A program made the translations under genes and the position numbers. The notes beneath the pieces were generated by a model, which saw only the letters and a program-made list of their open reading frames with translations, ran no database searches and was not told the DNA's origin. 5,387 nt of DNA from Clostridia bacterium (GTDB taxonomy: Bacteria > Bacillota_A > Clostridia > Christensenellales > Aristaeellaceae). Below are positions 1 to 5,387 of this stretch, one piece after another. Each line of letters opens with the position of its first letter. Positions within the stretch are counted from its first letter, which is position 1. Location of the stretch: NCBI GenBank assembly GCA_017432405.1, contig JAFRJF010000147.1, positions 1 to 5,387 on the forward strand, given 5' to 3'.

Positions 1-1143
1 GCTCGAACGCTCGGTGAGGGTGACGGCCGCCGCGTTCGTCTCTATACGAGTCTCTGCTGCTGGGGCTCCCGTGTACTGGGGGCGCTTTTCGGCCTGCTCG
101 TACTGGCGTTCCGGGGGCGCGTTCTGCGCTTTCTCGGCGTCAATGCGGAGATGTGGCCGTATGCGCAAAGCTATCTGACTGTTCTGCTTCTCGGAACGCC
201 CGTCATGGTCTTCACCACAGCCTTCGGCAATGTGATCCGGGCGGAGGGCGCCGTCATGGAGAGTATGGTCGGTCATTTGCTCTCCACGGTCAGCAACATT
301 TTGTTGGACCCACTCTTCATTTTGACCTTCCGCCGGGGCGTTGCCGGAGCGGCGGCCGCGACCGTGCTGAGTAATCTCTTCGGTGCGGCGTATCTGGTTC
401 GGTATGCGCTTCGAAAAAGCGAGGGGATTTCCCTCTCGCCGCGCCTTGCCCTCCGCGCACCCTTGGAGCTTCGGCACATTTTGGCGATCGGGCTGCCCAA
501 CGGGACAAACAGCATGCTGACCAGCTTCGCCTCCGCTTTGGCCAACAAGCTGATGGTTCGCCACGGTACGCTCGCCGTCGCGGCGATGGCCGCGGCGGGA
601 AAATCCACTACGATCATCACCATGGTGCAGATGGGCGTCTGCGTCGGCGTACAGCCCTTGCTGGCCTATCACTACGGCGCGAAGAATCTGCCCCGGATCC
701 GCGAGATTCTGCGCAAGCTCGCCATTTTGACCGTCTCGCTCGGCCTGAGCATGACGCTTCTCTGCTTCTTTGGCAGCGAATGGATCATCTCGCTGTTTCT
801 GAAAGATAAGAACGCGCTTGCCCTCGGGCAGACCATTATTCGGCTTCGTGTGCTGACAGGGCCGGTTATGGGATTATATTACATCAGCACGAATTTCCTG
901 CAAGCCTCCGGGAATGCGAAGCGATCCACCTTTGCCTCTCTGCTGAGACAGGGGATTCTGCTCATCCCGCTGCTCTATCTGATGAACGCGCTCTTTGGCG
1001 TGCTGGGAAATGTCAGCGCCCATATGGCGGCGGATACCCTGGCGACGGTCATCGCCGTCTGTTTGGGCTTGAAGCAGCTAAACAAGCTGGAACAGCAAGA
1101 GAACGCAATGCAATCTGTTATCAATGGAGGAAAAACCGCATGA
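1..1143 (+). CDS. MATE family efflux transporter (5' partial, MepA-like)
   Basis: This is an inner-membrane antiporter of the multidrug and toxic compound extrusion family, which exports organic cations or metabolites using a Na+ or H+ gradient. The frame is open from base 1, so the ATG at 151 is internal and the true start lies upstream. The first visible residues (ARTLGEGD) match the conserved loop between TM2 and TM3, so roughly 70-80 N-terminal residues are missing; 380 are visible, with about ten hydrophobic segments. Family signatures, numbered from the first visible codon, are NILLDPLFI (99-107), QPLLAYHYGAKN (218-229, the equivalent loop of the second half) and RQGILLIPLL (316-325). 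The RQ-x-x-l-x-iP pattern recalls the MepA-like branch. The C-terminus is a charged tail after TM12. The stop overlaps the next gene's start. The family is clear; the transported compound cannot be read from sequence. Confidence 0.93.
   Translation, partial: ARTLGEGDGRRVRLYTSLCCWGSRVLGALFGLLVLAFRGRVLRFLGVNAEMWPYAQSYLTVLLLGTPVMVFTTAFGNVIRAEGAVMESMVGHLLSTVSNILLDPLFILTFRRGVAGAAAATVLSNLFGAAYLVRYALRKSEGISLSPRLALRAPLELRHILAIGLPNGTNSMLTSFASALANKLMVRHGTLAVAAMAAAGKSTTIITMVQMGVCVGVQPLLAYHYGAKNLPRIREILRKLAILTVSLGLSMTLLCFFGSEWIISLFLKDKNALALGQTIIRLRVLTGPVMGLYYISTNFLQASGNAKRSTFASLLRQGILLIPLLYLMNALFGVLGNVSAHMAADTLATVIAVCLGLKQLNKLEQQENAMQSVINGGKTA
1126..1130 (+). promoter_or_regulatory. Ribosome binding site for the dehydrogenase, inside the MATE gene
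   Basis: GGAGG lies nine bases before the ATG at 1140 and within the last codons of the MATE gene. Together with the ATGA stop/start overlap it indicates translational coupling of the two genes and fixes the dehydrogenase start. Confidence 0.75.
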
Positions 1144-1985
1144 AAGACGCAAAGGATCTGGTCGCCGGCGTGGTCGGTCTCGGAAGCATCGGCGGCGGTG
1201 TGGCTACAAGTCTGGCAAACAGCGGGAGAAAGACCGTTGTTTATAACCGCACAGCGGGAAAATATAAAAATCATCCGGGCTGCCCGCCCGAGGAAGAGAG
1301 CCTGAAGGCGCTTGCGGAGAAAGCGGATATCATCATGGTCTCCGTTTTTGACTATCCGCAATGCCTTGAGGTGCTGGACGGGCCCGACGGTCTCCTGGCC
1401 AACGCCCACGAGGGGACGGTCATCGTTCTTCTCTCCACCGTGTCGGTGGATGAAGCGAAAACGATCGGGACGCTGTGCATGTCGCGCGGCGTCGGTTTTC
1501 TGGACTGCGGCGTGACGCCTGGTTCCAAGGCAGCGGAGAACGGCCTTGTCGGTATGATCGGCGGCGATGAGGCCACCTTTGCCTATGCCAAGCCCGTTTT
1601 GGACGACTGGTCCGCCGCCCCCATCCTCTGCGGCCCGGTTGGCTCGGGGATGCTTGTCAAGGTCTGCCGCAACGCCAACACCTTCTGCGTCTGGCGCGTG
1701 CTGACGGAAACCAGCCGGATCTGCGAAGCGGCCGGAATCGACCTGAACAAATATCTGGAGGTCTGTCTCGCCGCCGATGAGGTGGACAACCTGTTCTACA
1801 ATGTGCTTCGGCACCGCGCGTCCACCAAGGACGGAAAGCTGCCAGAGAATCTGCGCGCGATGTACCCGAAGTTTATGAGCAAGGATCTCCATGCGTCTGA
1901 CAGCATCGCCCGTGAGCTGGGTGTCAAAACGCCGGTGCGGGATCTCGTGATCGAGCTGATCCGGGACACGGCGGACCTGGTCTGA
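1140..1985 (+). CDS. NAD(P)-dependent beta-hydroxyacid dehydrogenase (3-hydroxyisobutyrate dehydrogenase / tartronate semialdehyde reductase family)
   Basis: This is a cytosolic enzyme of 281 residues, slightly shorter than the usual 290-300, that should interconvert a 3-hydroxy acid and its semialdehyde. The N-terminal Rossmann fold has the dinucleotide motif GLGSIG (13-18). YNRT (35-38) after the second strand resembles NADP(H)-preferring members. The substrate loop is DCGVTPGS (122-129), where most relatives have D-x-PVSGG, so the substrate is uncertain. The catalytic motif GPVGSGMLVKVCRN (165-178) contains the expected Lys174 and Asn178, and the C-terminal helical domain carries the usual KDL (248-250). 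The start is set by GGAGG at 1126 and by overlap with the MATE stop. A glycerate 2-kinase two genes downstream makes tartronate semialdehyde reduction to D-glycerate (GarR-like) attractive, but this is inference; 3-hydroxyisobutyrate or another short hydroxy acid remains possible. Confidence 0.9.
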   Translation: MKDAKDLVAGVVGLGSIGGGVATSLANSGRKTVVYNRTAGKYKNHPGCPPEEESLKALAEKADIIMVSVFDYPQCLEVLDGPDGLLANAHEGTVIVLLSTVSVDEAKTIGTLCMSRGVGFLDCGVTPGSKAAENGLVGMIGGDEATFAYAKPVLDDWSAAPILCGPVGSGMLVKVCRNANTFCVWRVLTETSRICEAAGIDLNKYLEVCLAADEVDNLFYNVLRHRASTKDGKLPENLRAMYPKFMSKDLHASDSIARELGVKTPVRDLVIELIRDTADLV

Positions 1986-1987
1986 TC

Positions 1988-1993
1988 GGAGGA
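1988..1993 (+). promoter_or_regulatory. Ribosome binding site for the VOC gene
   Basis: GGAGGA sits three bases after the dehydrogenase stop and eight bases before the ATG at 2002. It is a strong Shine-Dalgarno match and supports that start. Confidence 0.75.
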
Positions 1994-2001
1994 AACGTGA
2001 C

Positions 2002-2619
2002 ATGGAGCAGCGGGAAGTGAAAAACTACTTCAAAAACCGTGACTTTGTGCATCAGATCGGTTTCTACGCGCCGGACTGGAAAGCCTTTGCCCTGGCGCAT
2101 CATGAGCGCTTTGGTTCCGGCCCTTTCTATTACACCACAAACACCTTCGGAAGGCTGATTTATCGCGGGCGGGAGGTGGACTGCAAGGGGCTGAAATTCC
2201 ATGCGGCCTACGGGGCCTGGGGTTCCCATTCGGTGGAGGTGGTTCAGCAGCAACCCATCGATGTGCCGACCATGTTCACGGACGGGAACGATATGACGCA
2301 GCCCGGCATGAACCACATCCACATGTTTGTGGAGGATCTGGGAGAAGCGGAACAGGCGTGCCATCTGCTGAATATCCCTGTTGTGACGATCGGCTATCCA
2401 GACATCGAAAATGCTCTGGCAAAAGCCAAAGCGACCGGTACAGATCCGGCCCCGATCCTGGCCAACGCAGACAAGCCCAGCTTCATGGTGGTGGATATGC
2501 GGAAGGATCTGGGCATGATGGTGCAGTTGATCCCGCCCCGTGCCGCCGCCATCCACAAGTTACTCCTTCAGGCCCGAAAGGATTGGGACGGAAAAACGGA
2601 GCTGTTTCGAAAATTGTAA
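2002..2619 (+). CDS. VOC superfamily (glyoxalase-fold) protein, two-module, substrate unknown
   Basis: This cytosolic protein of 205 residues has two beta-alpha-beta-beta-beta modules, the size of a single-chain VOC protein such as a methylmalonyl-CoA epimerase or Glyoxalase_4 member. Module one runs from about residue 15 to 84. It begins HQIGFYAPD (17-25), has FGSGPFYY (37-44), typical of one VOC subgroup, and ends SVEVVQ (77-82), where Glu79 could bind metal. Module two opens with MNHIHMFVEDL (103-113), giving His105/His107, and closes with GMMVQLIPP (171-179). There the usual metal-binding Glu of the G-x-x-x-E-L pattern is Gln175. The canonical first His position also appears to be Gln18, with His17 beside it. 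Metal binding may therefore be altered or lost. VOC enzymes epimerise, isomerise, cleave or add oxygen to small oxo-acids; which applies here cannot be told. It sits between the dehydrogenase and the glycerate kinase, suggesting a shared pathway. Confidence 0.85.
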   Translation: MEQREVKNYFKNRDFVHQIGFYAPDWKAFALAHHERFGSGPFYYTTNTFGRLIYRGREVDCKGLKFHAAYGAWGSHSVEVVQQQPIDVPTMFTDGNDMTQPGMNHIHMFVEDLGEAEQACHLLNIPVVTIGYPDIENALAKAKATGTDPAPILANADKPSFMVVDMRKDLGMMVQLIPPRAAAIHKLLLQARKDWDGKTELFRKL

Positions 2620-2640
2620 GCAGATATCGAATCTCATTGA

Positions 2641-2647
2641 AAGAAGG
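2641..2647 (+). promoter_or_regulatory. Weak ribosome binding site for glycerate 2-kinase
   Basis: AAGAAGG lies eight bases before the ATG at 2656 and is the weakest Shine-Dalgarno sequence in the cluster. A TGA at 2653-2655, in frame and directly before the ATG, excludes any upstream start. The 36-base gap here is also the largest between genes. Confidence 0.55.
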
Positions 2648-2655
2648 CGCATTGA

Positions 2656-3888
2656 ATGAATCGAACACTGAGAGCAGATGCCCAGGCCGTTGTTCAGGCA
2701 GCCATCTCCGCCGTACTGCCAGAGCAGGCGGTCTCCCATGCGCTGGCAGGCAAACGCTTTCCGGGGAGAGTATTCTTGGTTGCTTTGGGCAAGGCCGCTT
2801 ATCGCATGGCGGCGGCCGCGCTGAATGTGCTGCCGGTTCCGGTGACGGACGGACTCGTCATTTCGAAATACGGTCATCTGGGAGATCCGCTGCCCGGACT
2901 GTGCTTCATTGAGGCCGGACACCCCGTACCCGATGAAAACAGCGTCAAAGCGGCGGAAGAAGCCCTGCGCATGACGGAAGATCTGAGAGCGGACGACACG
3001 GTGCTCTTCCTCCTGTCGGGCGGCGGCAGCGCTCTGTTTGAAAAGCCGCTGGTCCCGCTCGCGGAGCTGCGGGACATTACCGGGCAGCTTCTGGCCTCCG
3101 GGGCGGACATCGTGGAGATGAACACCATCCGCAAGCGGCTCTCTGCTGTGAAGGGCGGCCGCTTTGCCGCCCACTGCGCTCCGGCCCATGTGGAGGCGGT
3201 GATCCTCTCGGATATTCTGGGCGATCCGCTGGATATGATCGCCTCCGGCCCGGTGAGCCCCGACGCCTCGAGCTGCGCCGACGCGGGACGGATCGTCGAA
3301 AAACATGCACTGCAACTCAGTCCGCAGGCGCGTGAGCTGCTGAAAATCGAGACACCCAAGGCGCTTTCCAACGTGAATGCCCAGATCGTGGGCAGCGTGC
3401 GGGAGCTCTGCCGCGCGGCGGAAGGGGCCTTTCGGCGCATGGGCTATGAGACGGTATTCCTCACCAATCAGCTCGACTGCGAGGCGCGGGAAGCGGGGCG
3501 CTTTCTGGCGTCCATCCTGCGCGCACATGCCGCTTCCGGTAAAAAGATCGCCTTTCTCGCAGGCGGCGAGACCGTGGTGCATCTGACGGGCAAGGGTCTC
3601 GGCGGGCGGAACCAGGAGCTGGCGCTCGCCGCCGCGGAGGGCATCCGAGGGATGAAAAACGCCGCCGTCATCAGCGTGGGCTCCGACGGAACGGACGGCC
3701 CCACCGACGCCGCGGGCGGCTATGTGGACGGAGACAGCTTCGATGCGCTGAAGGCCGCAGGCATTGATGTGCACGAAGTCCTGCGGGAGAACGACGCCTA
3801 TCACGCCTTGAAGGCCATCGGCGGTCTGATCGTCACCGGTCCGACCGGCACGAATGTGAACGACATTTCTGTTGCGCTGCTGAACTGA
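2656..3888 (+). CDS. Glycerate 2-kinase (GckA / MOFRL family)
   Basis: This cytosolic kinase should convert D-glycerate and ATP to 2-phosphoglycerate, feeding lower glycolysis. The 410 residues match the usual 400-450 of the family, whose older names include TtuD and 'hydroxypyruvate reductase'. The N-terminal DUF4147 domain shows GKAA (45-48, with the conserved Lys46), GHPVPDENS (88-96), SGGGSAL (121-127), the strand of conserved residues N-x-I-R-K-x-L-S-x-x-K-G-G (156-168) and SDILGDPLDMIASGP (185-199). The C-terminal MOFRL domain shows AGGET (302-306), GGRNQEL (316-322) and GSDGTDGPTDAAGG (342-355), then the closing TGPTGTNVNDI. All expected signature blocks are intact, so it is probably active. 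It follows the VOC gene by 36 bases and precedes the flavoprotein by 13, which fits one transcript. This family is separate from the GlxK/GarK glycerate kinases. Family assignment is very secure. Confidence 0.96.
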   Translation: MNRTLRADAQAVVQAAISAVLPEQAVSHALAGKRFPGRVFLVALGKAAYRMAAAALNVLPVPVTDGLVISKYGHLGDPLPGLCFIEAGHPVPDENSVKAAEEALRMTEDLRADDTVLFLLSGGGSALFEKPLVPLAELRDITGQLLASGADIVEMNTIRKRLSAVKGGRFAAHCAPAHVEAVILSDILGDPLDMIASGPVSPDASSCADAGRIVEKHALQLSPQARELLKIETPKALSNVNAQIVGSVRELCRAAEGAFRRMGYETVFLTNQLDCEAREAGRFLASILRAHAASGKKIAFLAGGETVVHLTGKGLGGRNQELALAAAEGIRGMKNAAVISVGSDGTDGPTDAAGGYVDGDSFDALKAAGIDVHEVLRENDAYHALKAIGGLIVTGPTGTNVNDISVALLN

Positions 3889-3894
3889 AGGAGG
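3888..3894 (+). promoter_or_regulatory. Ribosome binding site deciding the flavoprotein start
   Basis: AAGGAGG begins at the last base of the kinase stop codon and lies seven bases before the ATG at 3902. A nearer ATG at 3897 is only two bases downstream and opens a six-codon dead-end frame, so spacing and frame both select 3902. Confidence 0.75.
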
Positions 3895-3901
3895 ACATGA
3901 A

Positions 3902-5200
3902 ATGGCACTGCATGTGATGGAGGAAGCCAAGCGCTGCCTCGGCTGCAAAAAGCCCCGCTGTCAGGAGGGCTGTCCGATCCATACGAACATCCCGGAGGTC
4001 ATCCGGCTGCTGAAGGACGGAAAGCTCAACGACGCCGGCTGGATGCTGTTTGAGAATAACCCTTTGACCACGGTCTGCTCGCTGGTCTGCGACCATGAGC
4101 ATCAGTGCGAGGGGCACTGCATCCAGGGTATCAAGGGAAGTCCCGTCCATTTCTCTATGATTGAAAACTACATTTCCACGACCTATGCCAATCAGATGGT
4201 CAAGGGGCCGACGGAGCCGAACGGCCGCAGGGTCGCCATCATCGGCGCGGGACCGGCGGGTCTCACCATCGCCATCATCCTGGCCCGATACGGCTACGGC
4301 GTGACGATCTATGACAGCCGGGATAAGATCGGCGGCGTCATGCGCTACGGCATTCCCGATTTCCGCCTGCCCGACGCGGTGCTGGACGACATCGCTTATC
4401 GCCATCTGGCGCTCAAGGGCAGTCGCTTCCGCCCCAACACGCATATCGGCAGCGCGCTGAACATCGACGATCTCTTCCGCGACGGGTTTCAAAGCGTGTT
4501 TGTCGGCGCGGGCCTCTGGCGGCCCAAGACCCTGCACATCAAGGGCGAGACCCTGGGCCATGTCGCCTTCGCCATCAACTACCTGGCTTCTCCCAAGGCC
4601 TTCCGTTTGGGGGAGCGCGTGATCGTCATCGGCTCCGGCAACTCCGCCATGGACTGCGCCCGCACCGCCATCCGAAACGGCGCCCAGTACGTCACGGTCT
4701 TCAACCGCCGTGACAAGATCGCCGCCAGCCAGTACGAATCCAGCTACGCCAAGCTTGAGGGCGTGAATTTCCAAATGATGAAAAGCCCGGTGGAGATTTT
4801 GGAAAACGGCGTTGTCTTTGCCGATAACGAGTACGACGAAGATGGCAAGCTCCGCGCGATCCCCGGCTCGGAAAAGCTCTACCCCTGCACGGGCGTCATT
4901 GTGGCGGTCAGCCAGGAGCTGAGCAGCAATATCATCAATACAACAAAGGGCCTCGAAAAGGAGCGCGGCATCATTGCCGTGGACGAGGACGGGCACACCT
5001 CCCGCCCCGGCGTCTTTGCGGCAGGCGATATTGCCCACGGAGCCGGTACGGTCGTCCATGCCGTCGCCACGGGAAAACGGGTCGCCGAGGCCATGCACGC
5101 ATACATGCAGTCGCTGCCCCTACCCGGAGTTTCGCATTATGCTGACGCGCCTAAGGTTGAGATGTTTGAATCCTCAGTTATAGCAGAACAGTCGTTCTGA
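3902..5200 (+). CDS. FAD-dependent NAD(P)H oxidoreductase with Fe-S clusters (GltD / NfnB-GltA-like)
   Basis: This cytosolic flavoprotein of 432 residues should pass electrons between NAD(P)H, FAD and Fe-S clusters. The N-terminal helical domain has two cysteine sets: C12-x2-C15-x4-C20-x3-C24 followed by Pro, and C59-x3-C63-x5-C69-x3-C73. The second spacing is that of the homotetrameric GltA, SudA and NfnB type, not E. coli GltD. FAD binding is shown by GAGPAG (115-120) and the GGVMRYGIPDFRLP block (144-157). NAD(P) binding is shown by GSGNSAMDCAR (244-254), with Arg269-Arg270 after it. FAAGD (372-376) with TVVHAVATGK (383-392) is the second FAD signature. No glutamate synthase large subunit, NfnA or PreA partner is in view, so the acceptor is unknown and true glutamate synthesis is not supported. 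The last ~28 residues form a non-conserved tail. Products called 'glutamate synthase small subunit' in databases often mean this broad family. Confidence 0.92.
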   Translation: MALHVMEEAKRCLGCKKPRCQEGCPIHTNIPEVIRLLKDGKLNDAGWMLFENNPLTTVCSLVCDHEHQCEGHCIQGIKGSPVHFSMIENYISTTYANQMVKGPTEPNGRRVAIIGAGPAGLTIAIILARYGYGVTIYDSRDKIGGVMRYGIPDFRLPDAVLDDIAYRHLALKGSRFRPNTHIGSALNIDDLFRDGFQSVFVGAGLWRPKTLHIKGETLGHVAFAINYLASPKAFRLGERVIVIGSGNSAMDCARTAIRNGAQYVTVFNRRDKIAASQYESSYAKLEGVNFQMMKSPVEILENGVVFADNEYDEDGKLRAIPGSEKLYPCTGVIVAVSQELSSNIINTTKGLEKERGIIAVDEDGHTSRPGVFAAGDIAHGAGTVVHAVATGKRVAEAMHAYMQSLPLPGVSHYADAPKVEMFESSVIAEQSF

Positions 5201-5387
5201 AATCTATATAATTTATTCAAGCCTCCATTAACGTGGGTGCTGTGAAGTAGACGATTTCAACCGTCAAGCTATAGATGCGTACACAAATAGGCGTCTGGAA
5301 ACCTTAGTTCTCATGGTCTCCAGACGCTTGATTCATAATGAGGTTAACATTTGTTTGCGATTATTCAAAATGCATGAATTAACTCTA
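5201..5387 (+). other. AT-rich non-coding end of the window
   Basis: After the last stop, the base composition falls to about 37% GC (70 of 187 by hand count), well below the GC-rich genes. No + strand frame of useful length exists; the longest ATG frame, at 5338, has 14 codons. On the - strand one frame is open from the window edge to a TGA at 5333-5335, too short to call a gene. A hairpin at 5291-5327 is the only clear element. Confidence 0.7.
5291..5327 (+). terminator. Hairpin, probable transcription terminator (possibly bidirectional)
   Basis: The arms GCGTCTGGAAACC (5291-5303) and GGTCTCCAGACGC (5315-5327) pair over 13 positions with a single A/C mismatch, around an 11-base loop. The stem starts 90 bases after the flavoprotein stop and is GC-rich within an AT-rich region. 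The following TTGATTCAT is a poor U-tract, so it is not a textbook intrinsic terminator. In the other direction the flank is CTATTTGTG, equally weak. It could instead be an mRNA-stabilising stem or a dispersed repeat. Confidence 0.5.

Noticed and set aside
151..153. ATG at 151 as the true start of the MATE gene
   Set aside because: The frame is open from base 1 and its residues match the conserved TM2-TM3 loop and TM3 of MATE proteins, so the gene begins upstream of the window.
975..2003. - strand open frame of 342 codons opposite the dehydrogenase
   Set aside because: It overlaps two well-supported + strand genes, has no recognisable domain, and is explained by GC-rich codon structure.
2358..2912. 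+ strand frame of 184 codons bridging the VOC and kinase genes
   Set aside because: It is out of frame with both real genes, Arg/Gly/Ser-rich and without motifs. The VOC stop and kinase start are both well placed.
2560..3948. Long - strand open frame of 462 codons opposite the glycerate kinase
   Set aside because: It lies antisense to a gene with all family motifs intact. Its translation is rich in Arg, Ala, Gly and His with no recognisable domain, as expected from a GC-rich codon shadow.
3833..5098. Long - strand open frame of 421 codons opposite the flavoprotein
   Set aside because: It is a shadow of the Fe-S flavoprotein. It has a low-complexity Asp/Ala/Val/Gly composition, no motif and no convincing ribosome binding site.
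5198..5276. Overlapping 7-base inverted repeats (tgaaatc 5198-5204 with gatttca 5253-5259; atctata 5202-5208 with tatagat 5270-5276), considered as a switching RNA
   Set aside because: The arms are short, AT-rich and widely spaced, and such pairs are expected by chance in this composition. No gene follows in the window for it to regulate.
5344..5372. TTAACA at 5344 as a -35 box for a downstream promoter
   Set aside because: No acceptable -10 hexamer occurs 16-18 bases after it (the sequence there is caaaat/aaaatg), so the promoter is not supported.

Overview
The window is a compact, one-direction bacterial gene cluster. Five protein genes lie on the + strand with gaps of -4, 16, 36 and 13 bases, followed by a 187-base AT-rich non-coding end. 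The coding part is GC-rich. Most starts carry strong GGAGG-type ribosome binding sites, and one protein has eight clustered cysteines of the type that bind oxygen-sensitive Fe-S clusters. This would suit an anaerobic, GC-rich Firmicute, for instance a gut Clostridia/Oscillospiraceae-like bacterium. That placement is an inference from style only, and no taxonomic marker is present.

Layout: (1) 1-1143, the 3' part of a MATE-family multidrug/metabolite antiporter whose start lies before the window. (2) 1140-1985, a beta-hydroxyacid dehydrogenase (3-hydroxyisobutyrate dehydrogenase / tartronate semialdehyde reductase family), overlapping the MATE stop by ATGA. (3) 2002-2619, a two-module VOC (glyoxalase-fold) protein of unknown substrate. 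(4) 2656-3888, a complete glycerate 2-kinase of the GckA/MOFRL family. (5) 3902-5200, an FAD/NAD(P)H oxidoreductase with two Fe-S cysteine clusters, related to the glutamate synthase small subunit and NfnB/GltA. (6) 5201-5387, an AT-rich tail (about 37% GC by hand count) with a strong 13-bp-stem hairpin that probably ends the transcript.

Together the genes look like one operon for a small hydroxy/oxo-acid. The best-supported step is phosphorylation of D-glycerate to 2-phosphoglycerate by the kinase. The dehydrogenase could supply glycerate by reducing tartronate semialdehyde, but its substrate motif differs from the classical one. The VOC protein could isomerise, epimerise or cleave an intermediate. 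The flavoprotein could move electrons between NAD(P)H and an unseen partner, and the MATE protein could export a substrate or product. Only the kinase's reaction and the family memberships are firm; the pathway is a hypothesis. No RNA genes, CRISPR, insertion sequence or phage features were seen.
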